Assembly: GCA_037042915.1 (NCBI GenBank)
Contig: CM073193.1
Coordinates: 248,001-312,000, forward strand
Length of the DNA stretch: 64,000 nt
DNA from: Auricularia sp. M13
Taxonomy: Eukaryota; Basidiomycota; Agaricomycetes; Auriculariales; Auriculariaceae
Reading direction: 5' to 3'
Below are positions 48,976 through 60,580 of the stretch, one piece after another. Position 1 is the stretch's first letter. Each line of letters starts with the position of its first letter. Below the pieces are notes generated by a model that saw only the letters and a program-made list of their open reading frames with translations, did no database searches and was not told the origin of the DNA. The translations under genes were made by a program, and so were the position numbers.

Positions 48976-51900
48976 TTACTGATCAGTCTCCAGTTCCGGA
49001 TCCTCCGCAATTACCGGAAGCCCACCGTCTTCTGCACCCTCCTCTTCATCGGAATCCTCGTCTGCATTTGGTACTGGTGCTGTACGCGTGAACTCCGGGA
49101 CTCTCTCAGGTTCTCGCATGTCGATGTGCTTGGGAAGAGCGGCGACGTGTCCAACACCAAGACCTGTGAACCGCATCATAAGATCAGGGTCAGAAAACCT
49201 GGATTATAATCAGTAGCATTCGCGTGTCTGAGGGCATCACTTACCGCCCAACGTAATAGTAATTCCAGTCGCCCTTGTCGGTGTCGCGAGCGGTCGACGG
49301 CCCGAGGAGCTCATCCGTTATTTTGTGGTTGAAATCCTGGATGAGATGACACGCGCGGAGAACCTGCGAGGGATCCACAAAGCCAAATGCGTCGCGGTCG
49401 CTCTCGGGGACGTAGCCAATGCGATCTAAACGGCGTGTTGCCCATCCAGCGGCGAGTGTGGGATCGCGTCCAAACCAGCGCACGAAGAGCACATCCATGC
49501 GCTGTGCGACAGGAGAAAGGATGCGGTGCTTTACCTTGACGTGGAAGATGTACAGAACTCGCGCATACCAGAAGGGGTGCGGATCGTCGTCGTCTTCGTC
49601 GGCGAGTAGCATGATGTCTTGCTTTTGAAATTGCCGATTCACGCTGATAGAGTCCTGGGCGCGTCGAACGTCGTAGGTTGTGTAGTTGAATGCGGCTCGT
49701 TGATGCATGTAGAGCGAGTTGTTGTGAAACTCGACGAGCTCGCATTCCTCCCGCGGAAGATGAGCGGCGGTCGAGGGGAGGTTAACATCATCTAATAACC
49801 GTGCCAAGCAGTGGCTCTGCAAGTCACGCCGGAAGTGCTTGACAATAACAGTCAGCCGAAAGAGTACGATTGACTGAGCATTACTTACGCGGAAGGCCGG
49901 GTCTTGAGAACGCGAGGCAAGAAAGTCGTCCAGAAGGACGCGGTTCGCATTTCTTTGGCGATATGATAACGAGCATCCGGGGCGCCTTCAAAAACTTGAT
50001 CGCCACGCTTTTTTGCCTTGGATCCTGCGGCCTGAAGCACACCGAGCTGGACAAGCTTGTCGTGGACGTCGGAGTGGAACTGCTTGCGCGTATCGTTGCG
50101 CGCCACCTGCGACTCGAAATTTTGCTTTGAAGACCTCTGGTACGAGTCAATTGGATCGCGGAGACTGAGCTCATTCTGTGATGCAGCGTGTTAGCGACAA
50201 TTTCCAGGGAAACTGTGCTCTCACCCGTTCCGTCGTGTATCCGTACATAGAACCAAAGTATTTGATTGTGGCCGCGTAGTCGCCAAGAGAGTGGAACTTG
50301 TACGTGCTGAGATTTAAGCCTTTTGGTTGCCGAGCAGTCGAAGCTCCAGCCTTGGATTTGTGTGCTCGTTGTGCCGCTTCTGCGGGGGTCTCAACCGTGC
50401 GAAAGCGCTGCGTCACTTCGTACTGGAACTTCCGCAAAAGGTTTCCGAGGTCGCAGGTCGTCGACTCAAGTTGAACAATGGTTGAATCCGTGTGCATGCG
50501 CAGCTTGGCGAGAACGTGGAAGCGAGCAAAGGTAAATAATAGGTCTTGGACCAGAGCGTCGAATTCATCGGGGAAAAGGCCCTCAAAGGCAGGAGGTGAG
50601 CACTGTGTGTAACGTCAGCATTTATACGACAAAACTACATATCCTGCAGCATACCTCCAGTAAATTCGCGTACTGGTGTGCGCGTTTGCATGAGAAATTC
50701 GCGATTTCGTCCGAGAAGCGTCGAATTGCGTCGCGGCCAAACGGTGCAATGGCGCGGTAACTGGATTGAGTTTGCATCGAAGACCCGGGCATTCCGAAAG
50801 AGAAAACGCACCGTTCATTGAGCTCGATAACCCTTTCTTCTCCGAGTGCATAGAGAATTCGGACAAGGTGCTTCAAGACTTTCAGAAGCTCTCCAAGTAC
50901 GACCTCATGCATATGATCACATGAGAGAGACTGGAAATGATCGCCCTTGTTGCGTGGGTCTGAGAAGGCATTCTGGAGCAGGTTAGCAAAGATCTCAGTG
51001 TCAAAATCTGCCGCACCGTTGTGGGAACGTAGGACTCATCCTTTAGCAAATCCTCCACCTTGCTGCTGTCAACAGCGTAGCCCTTCTTGTAAATGTATCT
51101 CCTAGCCTTCTCAACTTTCTTGCGGCGCTCGATGGTGTCGTGCCGTAGCCGTTCGCGACGAAGACGCATATCGTTGGCGGTTCCCATTTGATCAAGTTCG
51201 TCGGACGGCACAAGGCAGCGCGGGCAGGGAAATCCGCCCTTGTCGCGGATCGTGGCAGTCAAGACCCTGCCCAAACACGTCAGATTCTTCCCAATAAATG
51301 ACACAGCACATACTTTTCGGGGTAATCGGCAGTGTAGGTGAAGATGCGCGGATACAGACGTCGCTTCACACCGTCGGCGCAATCTACCACAATGCCATGT
51401 TCGTATGCGTGCCAGAATTCCTCATCGAAGACGAGCTTGAGAGTCCCTTGGAACAGCTCGCGACGGCAGTGGGTGAAGATTGGATGGTTGGTTTTGCGCG
51501 ATCTGTTGCCCGGCATCTGGCGGATGAACTCGCGCAGTGCCTGCAAGGGAAGCTAGCAGAGGCCAGTCAGCAGTGCAACAACTGATTAGTACAGAGAATG
51601 TGAGCGCTTACCTCGACAAAGAATGCGACCGGATGAACCGCACGATTGCTGGCTTTGGCGCGCTCGTACATCGGCTGGTTTCCCGACATGACGTTAAGCG
51701 GGTGAATCTTTGCACTCCCCGTGTCCGTGAGATGCGCTGCATCGGAGGCAAGCATAACGGCGGCTACTGCGCGTGGGAGATCGCAGCCCGGCTCTGGGGG
51801 AAGCTCCAGTAACTCCTCGTGTGCCTCAGCAAAGGACCGTGAGCTGAAGATCTCGCCGTAGACATTCTCAGAGCGTGTCTGTCCGCTAGAACCATCCTGA

Positions 51901-53105
51901 GGGCGATCCCACGACAGTTTGAATGGCGTGTACTGAAAGTGGGCGGCCGACGGCTTCGAGTAAACGTCCTGAATAAGTCGGGGAATCGAGCGGTGGAGGA
52001 CATTGTCGACATTGAAAGTGCAGTCGGCGTCCTTCGGCGGTGCAGTTTTGCTGTAGTGAGGCACCTTAATGGGTACTGTGCCGCGTTTCCAGCCGTTTCC
52101 CAGCGGCCGTGCTTCCTGGGACTCAGAGTCACCATTGGCGACGAGCCGGTCAAGGCGGTCGAAGTCAACATGCGTAATATCGTCCAGAGAGAACCCCTCG
52201 TGCGAGAGAACATCCTTTATCAGGGTGCGGCGATCATCGCGCGACTTCTTGTGCCGACCCCAATACCACCGGTTGAATAGCCACGAGCTGAAGTTGGGAT
52301 ACGGGGCAATGACTTCCGCAACATCTGGCGGCGGTTCCTCACTCGGCAGGGGAACGTCCGGCGCAGCGCAGTCTACAAGAGGAGCAAATTTGTCGGGGAT
52401 GGCGTCGGGTCGGCTGATGTAGAGACGTGAGAGTCCAAATGCGTTCTTAGCCGTCCGAAACGTTGCGCGCAGCCTGAGACGAAGGTTCTGCGACAGATTG
52501 ACAAAGCGGCGTGGACTGGGAGGAGGGGAAGCTGGCAATTCATCTTCTACAACGTCCTCCGGGCCCTCTGGTTGCATATCGCGATAGCGCGCTGGCAGAC
52601 GGCCCCGATTTGGGCGCAACTTGGGATCGAGCGCTGAGTCCACCAAAAGTGCTGCCCCGCCTTGCATTGGTGGAGTGTGGGGTGGAGACGAGGTATGAGG
52701 CTCGTTGGGAAGTTCGTCATCTGAGGATGGACGTCAGCCGTTGAAACAACTGCGAAACTCTCGGGTTTGGGGCCATACCGCCGACGTCATCCACCTGCAT
52801 CTCCACGTCGGTATCCACACTCGTCATAGCAGCCGATGATGTACTTTTGGCCTGTTGAACGCGTTAGAAAGCTTGGAATGAAGCTGAGAACTACGTGCAT
52901 TGCGCTGTGCATTAAAGACGGCTCCCAACGAGAAAAACGGTCGATGAGACGACGTTCCCGACGCGCCTGCCTGCGAATAACCGCCCCCGGTTCCCTGGCC
53001 AGGTGTTCGAGGATTATATGTTGTGCACTTCTTGAGATGTCGCGAAAGCGAGGCGTGATTTGGAAATTTACGTGTGCACACGCATACATGCTCGGACTTT
53101 GTCAT
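48976..53105 (-). CDS. Plavaka (CACTA/EnSpm-group) transposase
   Basis: ATG at 53105-53103 (MTKSEHVCVCTRKF) begins a C2H2-like finger (C.C...F....SL.RHL..C). Multi-exon coding follows with family blocks: FKLSWDRPQDG, CDLPRAVAAVMLASDAAHLTD (catalytic Asp region), HPLNVMSGNQPMYERAKAS, THCRRELFQGTLKLVFDEEF, GIVVDCADGVKRRLYPRIFT, KGGFPCPRCLVPSDELDQMG, SCDHMHEVVLGELLKVLKHL, NLSTYKFHSLGDYAATIKYF, then NYTTYDVRRAQDSISVNRQ and HPFWYARVLYIFHV. The last exon ends FTGLGVGHVAALPKHIDM and an acidic tail (stop 48976). Full length for the family, with introns at GT-AG borders and no break seen. It would act on CAC-tipped termini with 2-3-bp duplications. Confidence 0.85.
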
Positions 53106-53366
53106 TCCGGCCTGGTTATCGATTAGTTTGGAATGATAACATATTGAGCACATACCTAACGTGTAGCATGTAGCCGTTGGAACGAAATAGCGTCGAGGGA
53201 GAGGAGCGCTTGGATGAGTCACGTGCTGAACGTGACTGCTTGGGGCGCGCTCCACCGTGCTGCGCACGCTCCACAGCTCCCGCGAAGCTATAAGAGTGGA
53301 CTCTGCCAGAGTCAGCGCCCCAACATTCCCTCTCAAACTCTAAGTCCTATCATCAAGCCCTTCGGT
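53106..53366. promoter_or_regulatory. Divergent promoter of the Plavaka and DUF6698 genes
   Basis: 261 bp between opposite start codons. CTATAAGAG at ~53288-53296 lies ~75 bp before the DUF6698 ATG, and two TGACGTG-like/CACGTG words (53218-53240) may be activator sites. Confidence 0.45.
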
Positions 53367-55113
53367 ATGCCCGCTCTGCAGAACACCACGAACGCCTTCT
53401 CCCAGCAACCCGCTGGAAAATGCGCACAGATCGCTCTTTCCAAGACCACCAAGACCTCGCACAAGGTCCGGGCTGAAAAGACTCGCCGTCATGCGAAGGA
53501 GAACAGCACGCCAACCGGGGACGGCGCGCGCAAGAAGAAGCGCCGCCGTTCTCGACGTAGCTCGACTCCGGCTGGTCCAGATCCTGCGGTTATCGAGGCC
53601 TTGCAGAGAGAGTACGTCCAGCATTGCATTGGTAGTATGTATAGCAATTTTTACATTTCTTGCTGCAGGCGACAGCAGCGTGAGGAGGCGCGCGGCATCG
53701 GCCGGATGGTTGCTCGTTTCATCAATGCGTTCAGCGACATCAAGATCGCGTTCCACTGGGGGCGCGAGCGCGAGTCCGGTACTACCGGCTTAGACGAGCA
53801 GTATGTCCTATCTACTTGAGCAGGGTGCATAGTTACTCATTCCTATTCAGACAAGAAGCGTCTGCCGACCTGTACGACCGCCTCGTGGAAGCGTACCCCG
53901 ACATCAGGACGCTCTGCGACACGTTGGGCGCAAGGGTTGTTGCCGACCAGGTGAGTTGACCTTTTCCCTTGCCCAGAGTCATATTAACATCATATCAGGT
54001 TGCCGCTGGACAGGCGCAGGCACGCGCGGACGACACGTTCGTTTTGCGCAGCCTCGTCATGCAGCTCCGCGACTGGGGCATCAACGTCACAAACCTCGAG
54101 AACAAATCTGCGCGCGGCATGCAATGCGACGACATGGCCATGCTCTTGATACCCTCGGACGTCTGCATCGAAGACGAGTGTGTATAATTTAGTTAATTTG
54201 AAGAAACTGCTGTCCATGATGCGTTGCTATCCCCCAGGCCCGGCCTAGTTCTCGAATTCCAGCAAGGCGACCGAGCGCTCGAACCGCACACGCTACCGCA
54301 CCTTTGCTTTGACGACGACCTTGAGGGCAAGCCGGAGAGGATGTTTCTCAACACGATTCCCATGAAGGTACGCCGCCCCACGCCGACTCGGCTGCACTCG
54401 CTCACCGATACCGCCAGTGCGGCCGTGGTGTCATGCACGGAGGCCAGTCAGCCATCAAGCCTGGCCGCCGCGCAGGAAATACGACTGCCAAGAAGTATGG
54501 CATCTTCACCGTCACCGACCAGCTCGTGGCGTACATCATTTCGCTGGTACGTCGTCTGGCACTGCGCCTACCCGCTCCTTGCTGAAATCCTTGCAGACGC
54601 GCTACGCTATCTCGTCCGAGCCCACGTTCACCTTCGACGGCAGCAACGGCTTCGACTATCGCGTGTTTTACAAGACCATGCTCGATACCATGTCCAGCGT
54701 CCGTCGCTCCGGGCCCAGCGGCAAGGCCGCCATGGACAACGTCATCAAGGAATGGAACCAGTGCGTACTTCCCTACTCATATCAGCGTGACGTTCAATCT
54801 CATCAGGTACATCTTTGGTGCTTGCGTGACCACCGCGGCCTCCGCCACGGACGAAGAGCGCGAACGTCGCGCGGCCGAATACAAGGCCGGCCTCCTCGCG
54901 CTTTTCACCAGTGCAGACGAGGCCATGCGCGTCGACGCGGATCCCGAGGCTCAACAGCCAGCACCAGACAACGAGACCCGCAACGCCGAGCCAGTCGCCC
55001 GCGGTGACCACGGTGACCACGGTGACGAGGAGTCCCAGGAGTCGAGCTCCAGCTCGTCCGGCAGCAGCTCGGGCTCGAGCTCGAGCGGCGAGTCCAGCGA
55101 CGAGGAAGAGTAA
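53367..55113 (+). CDS. DUF6698-like protein
   Basis: ATG at 53367 (MPALQNTTNAFSQQP). A basic N-terminus (RKKKRRRSRRSSTPAG) is followed by exons REEARGIGRMVARFINAF, SADLYDRLVEAYPDIRTL, LRDWGINVTNLENKSARGM, LPHLCFDDDLEGKPERMFL, TAKKYGIFTVTDQLVAYI and TRYAISSEPTFTFDG with FDYRVFYKTMLDTM. It ends in a Ser/Glu-rich tail (stop 55113). The block TRYAISSE...FY..MLD.....WNQ is the DUF6698 pattern, frequent in mushroom genomes and often beside transposases. Seven short GT-AG introns, frame intact. Function unknown. The divergent pairing with Plavaka suggests both belong to one element. Confidence 0.65.
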
Positions 55114-55503
55114 TCTGTAGCCCCACAATCCGAATAATATAGAATAGCTATGCTTCACTACAACCGTCTGATGTGCCTCAAGTAATGCAATGAGCATCTG
55201 TTTCTGTATTGATCAGGCTCGGTGCCCGAGGCCAATGGAAGTGTGTCCCCAACAAGCAGAGAACATTGGCCGAATCTGAGTGCGGTCTGCTCAGACTCTC
55301 AGTGCAAAGTAAGTGCAATCCTGATTGCAGCCCGAGTGCAAGGCGGTCCCAAGCTCAATTGCAATCCATCCCAATGCTGCCCAATCTTGGGTGAAATTTC
55401 AAACATCTCCATCGGAGCCTGGTCTATTGGGATCATTGGGTATGCTTGAGGTTCTTGGAATCGTGTGCAACCCGAACGTATCCGAGCAGGGTTTTCCCCG
55501 ATG
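55114..55503. other. Spacer, no gene recognised
   Basis: Lies between the DUF6698 gene and duplicated block A. Confidence 0.35.
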
Positions 55504-56640
55504 GGGTTATAGCAGAGCGTGAGAATAACCTCGGCAATTCGCCGGAGCATGACCGCAAGGTGTCCTCATGATCGCACAATTTTCTAGAGTCTCAAGCCAA
55601 TGAGAGGGAAAGAAAATATATTAAGATTAAGATGGAAATTATGGTAATAGAGAAAGAATTAGATCAGAAGATGAAGGACATGAATTGAAAGGAGAAAACC
55701 CCTCGCCGACTCCAGAAGGAAATCACTGTAAAGACATCAGCCACTGCGATGGAAGTTACGCCCGATAACTTCAGCATTAATGCCGTTTTCCTTCAGATCT
55801 TGGAGCATAGTCTCCATCCGGACCAGAGTCGAACTCCTCCGCTCAGGAGCAGGGAATACGATGACTTCCAGTTCTTCAAGTTCATGACAGGGAGGTGGCG
55901 CTGTACGCGTGAGCATTGTTTCGCACGCATAACCATACTTCGCTCGCATGGGTTCAGGCATCTGAGTCGGCGTGGGAACAGCTTTCGCCGGGCCGTCGTG
56001 ATAAATCGGGCGTGAGCGGGCGCGACGAGCGGCAGTCGCGGCGTCTTGCAGCTCAGCGGCATATGGAGCCGCATGTATCTCATTGAAAAGTGTATTCGAC
56101 GTCTTATTGCTCTGGGAAGCGGGTGTAGCACTTTCGAGTGCAGGGCGTGCGCGAGCGCGACGAGCGGCCGTGGCAGCGCTCGTCAACTCGGGCAACCTTG
56201 CTGATGCAGCAACATCAGCAACAAATGCGCAAAGCGTATCACTGCTCTTCTCCGAGTCCTCAACATTCCGCAACGCCGGGCGCGAGCGCGCCCGACGCGC
56301 AGCCATCGCAGCGTTCGTGAGCTCGCCGACGCGCTTGGCGACGGCGACCTCAAACACGAACGCGCTCAGACTCTGCGCACTGCAAGAGGAGGCGATGGAG
56401 GATGCGGAGAAGGATGCAGGAAACATGATGCGCAAGCAGACCGGCTCAAATCACTGGTAGTATGGGGGGAGGGGGGGGTACCAGGTCAAGGAGAGATCTG
56501 CTGAGCTTAAAAAAATTCACGGCTTATCTGGGTTGCGGGGGAGGGGATCCGGATGGGTCTCACCGAGGACCGAAGCGGATGGAGCGGAAAGGGCAAGGGG
56601 TCCGATCAGTGTGTCGAGCTACTCTCGAGTTTGAGAACAG
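55504..56640. repeat. Duplicated block, copy A
   Basis: Begins GGGTTATAGCAGAG and ends near 56640. It matches 59437-60580 over coding region, 5' flank and 3' flank, with small indels, and lies 2.8 kb from it in the same orientation. Confidence 0.75.
55737..56426 (-). CDS. Novel protein with three Ala/Arg repeats (copy A)
   Basis: ATG at 56426-56424 (MFPASFSASSIASSC), 229 residues, no intron needed. Three repeats ~40-50 residues apart: ELTNAAMAARRARSRPAL, ELTSAATAARRARARPAL, ELQDAATAARRARSRP. Then KAVPTPTQMPEPMRAKYGY and a C-terminus ELEELEVIVFPAPERRSSTL, MLQDLKENGINAEVIGR. Each repeat is a short amphipathic helix ending in an Arg-rich RP turn, which suggests binding to nucleic acid or an acidic partner (inference). 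No known family was recognised. The frame is kept in both copies despite nucleotide differences and small in-frame indels, which argues that it is protein-coding. Confidence 0.6.
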   Translation of the reverse strand: MFPASFSASSIASSCSAQSLSAFVFEVAVAKRVGELTNAAMAARRARSRPALRNVEDSEKSSDTLCAFVADVAASARLPELTSAATAARRARARPALESATPASQSNKTSNTLFNEIHAAPYAAELQDAATAARRARSRPIYHDGPAKAVPTPTQMPEPMRAKYGYACETMLTRTAPPPCHELEELEVIVFPAPERRSSTLVRMETMLQDLKENGINAEVIGRNFHRSG

Positions 56641-58393
56641 ACCGTACAATATCAGCGATATGAGAGAGGGAGCAGAAAATGCGGTGTATACGCACCGGAC
56701 GGCGCGAGCGAAAGTGGTAGGTTGAAATCTGTCTGCTTTGCGGCACTTTTTACGGTCCCACGCACGTTGCCCAGCCGTAGGATCACCCTGAAATCAGCAT
56801 TTTGCGGGAATCATAAGAGCAATGAATCCTTCTGAGTTTTCTTCTATGCTAAATCTTGCTCGCAGCTCCTTGTCAGGCACATGGAGTTGTGCAGGTACGA
56901 GAAGTTGCGCACAAACAGCAGCTGGCATGTCGACTCTACGCCGCGGGCCAAGCTTCAGTGAACACCATAGTGTAGCTCGCGATGCTCCATGATGTCGGAT
57001 GGCACGTAAACGAGCAGCAGTTGGTAAGGCCAAAGATGTCGCGAGACTCAGTGTCGAGCGCGAATTGACTATCATTTGACAGCGCGGCGCGTGGCTGGTT
57101 CGGGTTCGAGACTAGTCCCACAACGTCGGAGATCCGGACAAAACCGGCCAACCAAACCAACCATGCCAACGACCGGCTCGCCGAGCTCGTTATTCCGTGC
57201 CGCAATCTCCGCGTACAGCGCGAAAGCAGAGCGGGCGTTCCTCACTGTGACCTCCCTGCTTTATGTACATGGTATCCTATCCCTTTGATTATGCAATCCA
57301 GCATAAGTAACTTGAAAGGAGCCCAAGCAACACAATACCATCTTGCTGTGGTTTTCAAGGCAAGCCTGCACAAGCGGCTGCATGGGAGCTATATGGGAGC
57401 ATTGATTGAAAAGGGATTGATGACCATAGCCTATAAATTATGGTACAGTACGCAAGTCTCAGACTTGGACAAGCCAACGATACAAATTCGATTTTTTGCA
57501 GCAAAGGGTTGTCGTGTGACATGACGGAAAAATTCAACAACGAGTGTATTTTCGCGTGTAACTCAAAAAAATAGACTAGCTGGGGAGGGTGGGCATGTAA
57601 GAGCGCAGACCGGATATGACATCACGGCGAGGCGGCAAGTCGGACGAGCTCGGGAGAGTCGCGGTACGCGTGACGGGCACAACGTCAGGAGGTGTGTAGA
57701 ATAGAACGGAAGTGGTGTGGATGGGGATAGGACGGGGTGGGGCGCGGGATTGGGGGGAACGAGGCTCGAGCGGTGGACGCGTGCGAACGCAGCGCGATAT
57801 GGTGAACATTGCGTAAGCCTGCGTCTCGAGCACTCTCGGTGCCGACGTAAGTGTTACATGCGATGGCAGCTCGGCGTCTCGCGGTGCGTGCAACACTGCA
57901 ACGGCGGCGGCGATGCATACCATCGTGCGTTCACTACGCAGCGTTGCGCGTGCACTCACACACGGCGTCAGCGGCGCAGCATCCTGGTGTACAGCAAGGG
58001 ACGTAGGATGCGCACTGCACGCCGTTGCAGCGTGTGCACGCATCGCGGCAGATGCGGGCTGGAGGCCGCGGGCCTGTGGGGAACGGGGATGACGGGGTAG
58101 CATAAGATCTTAGGCTATGGGAGCAAAAAAAAAAAGGATGAACGTGGTGCGCGACTATCGCGGGTGAAGATGGGGCCGAAGACGCCCGCGTCGTACAGCG
58201 CATCAGCAGCGCCGTTACGTCGACGACGGTGACGAGGCAAAAGTCGACGACGGCCAAACACACAAACATCGGATGCATTGCAAAGCAGCTGACCGGACAT
58301 ACCGGTATAATCGGCCGTAGCGGTCATATCTGGCCGTTGGTATGTTTGGCATGGTTGGTTTGGTTGGTTTTGTCAGCAACTCATACGTTCTCA
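56641..58393. other. Region without a firm gene call
   Basis: A minus-strand frame at 57576-58103 is open but Pro/Arg/Thr-rich and unrecognised. A word GGTTGGTTTGGTTGG at ~58355-58370 recurs in inverse at ~57140-57160, suggesting a small inverted repeat unit. Confidence 0.35.
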
Positions 58394-59151
58394 CTAGTCC
58401 AGGCCGGACGTTCACGGTTGAAAGCATCCGGCGGCGGCTTTCTCCTGCCGTCAGTTCTGCCTGTCCACCTGAAGTCTGTTTAATTTCTGGAGGAATATGT
58501 GATATCCTGGGACACATAGGGGCCCAGAAACGCGTTTTTAGCACATAATATGCCCGGATAGTCGACTTAGTGCATTTTTAGCGACTTCCGGAGCTATTCG
58601 GCAACCACCGGACCTTCTCCTCCTCGTCCCGGCACGCCACAGCACACGCTGGGGCAGCCAGAAAGAGATGATACAGACTTGTGGGAAGGAAAAGCAATCA
58701 TGTTCTGCTAAATCCGATGCTATCTAAGTATCACATGTACATACTAACACTCGAAGTGAAGAAAACCGAAGTCTTACACAAATCCTTGTGTTTGGTTCAC
58801 CTCAGGGCCATTATACTTAGCTTCTGCATGTAAATTAACTTATATATATATATTCTCTAGAACATGTGTATTTTCTTGTAGAAACAGCTGTGATTCAGGC
58901 TAGACGGGGGCTAAGGGGACGAGGAGGAGAAGGTCCGGTGGTTGCCGAATAGCTCCGGAAGTCGCTAAAAATGCACTAAGTCGACTATCCGGGCATATTA
59001 TGTGCTAAAAACGCGTTTCTGGGCCCCTATGTGTCCCAGGATATCACATATTCCTCCAGAAATTAAACAGACTTCAGGTGGACAGGCAGAACTGACGGCA
59101 GGAGAAAGCCGCCGCCGGATGCTTTCAACCGTGAACGTCCGGCCTGGACTA
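58394..59151. mobile_element. Foldback / MITE-like element with ~234-bp arms
   Basis: 58396-58630 and 58916-59149 are near-identical reverse complements (tip GTCCAGGCCGG). The 285-bp spacer is AT-rich with a TATATATATA run. TA flanks both tips, compatible with a TA target site, as in Tc1/mariner-related MITEs. The arms carry no complete gene. Confidence 0.7.
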
Positions 59152-59159
59152 TCGAGACT

Positions 59160-59434
59160 TGCAGTTTGGAAGTTGGGGTTCGAATGTTAACAGGCCGCTC
59201 GTCACCTCAAAGACGCGCAAGTTGGCGGGCCTTAATGCCTGTCAAAACGACGCTCGTTCAGGTCTGGCCGTGTCTGGACGATGGCACGCGGTGAAAATTT
59301 GGAGCAAAGCGTGGCCCAGAGAGCGCTATCCCATTTACTGCTAGTGCCAGTCGACCATCCTCTGCGTGTAGAGCGAGCGCACCGTTTCCCACGGCCAACA
59401 TGGCCGGCAGCACGCGTGCGAGGACACGCCGCAT
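59160..59434 (-). pseudogene. EMC1: Second EMC1 5' fragment with internal deletion
   Basis: ATG at 59434-59432: MRRVLARVLPAMLAVGNGAL, ALHAEDG, FHRVPSSRHGQTW, SVVLT, then a jump of roughly 270 bp relative to the main EMC1 copy to VRVFEVTSGLLTFEPQL. It stops about ten bases from the foldback element. It shows the unsplit structure of the exon that the giant element interrupted. Confidence 0.8.
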
Positions 59435-59436
59435 CC

Positions 59437-60580
59437 GGGTTATAGCAGAGTGTGAGAATAACCGCGGCACTCACCGCATTGCGCGACAAACAACGCCAAG
59501 TATCTGATCACACGAACTTCTAGCGTCTCAAGCCAATGAGAGGGATAGAAAAGGTATTAAGATTAAGAGAAAATTATGCTAATGAAGATGAAATGAGATC
59601 AGAAGACAGTGTAATAAAGATTGAAAGGAGAAAACCCCTCGCCGACTCCAGATAGAAGTCACTGTAGAGCCATTAGCCACTGCGGTGGAAGTTACGACGG
59701 ATAACTTCAGCATTAATGCCGTTTTCCTTCAGATCTTGGAGCATAGTCTCCATCCGGACCAGAGTCGAACTCCTGCGCTCAGGAGCAGGGAATACGATGA
59801 CTTCCAGTTCTTCAAGCTCATGACAAGGAGGTGGCACTGTGCGCGTGGGCAGAGTCTGGCACGCATAGCCGTACTTTACTCGCATGGGCTCAGGCGTCTG
59901 AGTCGGCGTTGGAACAGCTCTCGCCGGACCGTCGTGGTAAATCGGGCGGGAGCGGGCGCGACGAGCGGCAGTTGCGGCACCTTGCAGCTCAGCGACATAC
60001 GGGGCCGCAGAAATCTCATCGGCAAGTCTATTATTGCTCTGGGAAGCGGGAATGAAAGTGAAACTTTCGAGTCCGGGGCGTGCGCGAGCGCGACGAGCGG
60101 CCGTGGCTGCGCTCGTCAGCTCGGGCAACCTTTCTGATGCAATAGCATCAGCAACAAATGCGCAAAGCGTATCACTGCTCTTCTCCGAGTCCTCAGCCTT
60201 CTGCAACGCCGGGCGCGAGCGCGCCCGACGCGCAGCCATCGCAGCGTTCGTGAGCTCGCTGACGCGCTTGGTAGCGGCGACGTCGGACGCGCTCAAACTC
60301 TGCACACTGCAAGAGGAGGCTATGGAGGACGAGGAGAAGGATGCAGCGAACATGATGCGCAAGCAGAACGGCTCTAATCACTGGTACCCTGGGAGGGAGG
60401 GGGGGTACCGGGTCAAGGGGGAGTCTACTGAGCTTAAAAAATTTCACGGCTTATCTGGGCTGCGGCGGAGGGGATCGGGGTATGTCTGACCGAGGACCGA
60501 AGCGGATGGAGCGGCAAGGGCAACGGGTTCGATCTGCGCGTCGCAGAGCAACTTTGGAGCTTGAGTCGTAGGCGAGACCG
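59437..60580. repeat. Duplicated block, copy B
   Basis: Partner of 55504-56640. It starts directly upstream (in gene direction) of the EMC1 fragment's ATG. Confidence 0.75.
59673..60353 (-). CDS. Novel protein with three Ala/Arg repeats (copy B)
   Basis: ATG at 60353-60351 (MFAASFSSSSIASSC), 226 residues. The same three repeats as copy A: ELTNAAMAARRARSRPAL, ELTSAATAARRARARPGL, ELQGAATAARRARSRP. Same C-terminus (LKENGINAEVIRRNFHRSG). Differences from copy A include small in-frame length changes between repeats. Both copies keep a similar upstream region (GTACCRGGTCAAG, TTAAAAAA, CACGGCTTATCTGGG), so both may be transcribed. Confidence 0.6.
   Translation of the reverse strand: MFAASFSSSSIASSCSVQSLSASDVAATKRVSELTNAAMAARRARSRPALQKAEDSEKSSDTLCAFVADAIASERLPELTSAATAARRARARPGLESFTFIPASQSNNRLADEISAAPYVAELQGAATAARRARSRPIYHDGPARAVPTPTQTPEPMRVKYGYACQTLPTRTVPPPCHELEELEVIVFPAPERRSSTLVRMETMLQDLKENGINAEVIRRNFHRSG

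Noticed and set aside
57090-57130. tRNA B-box-like GGTTCGAG
   Set aside because: No matching A box, acceptor stem or cloverleaf could be drawn upstream.
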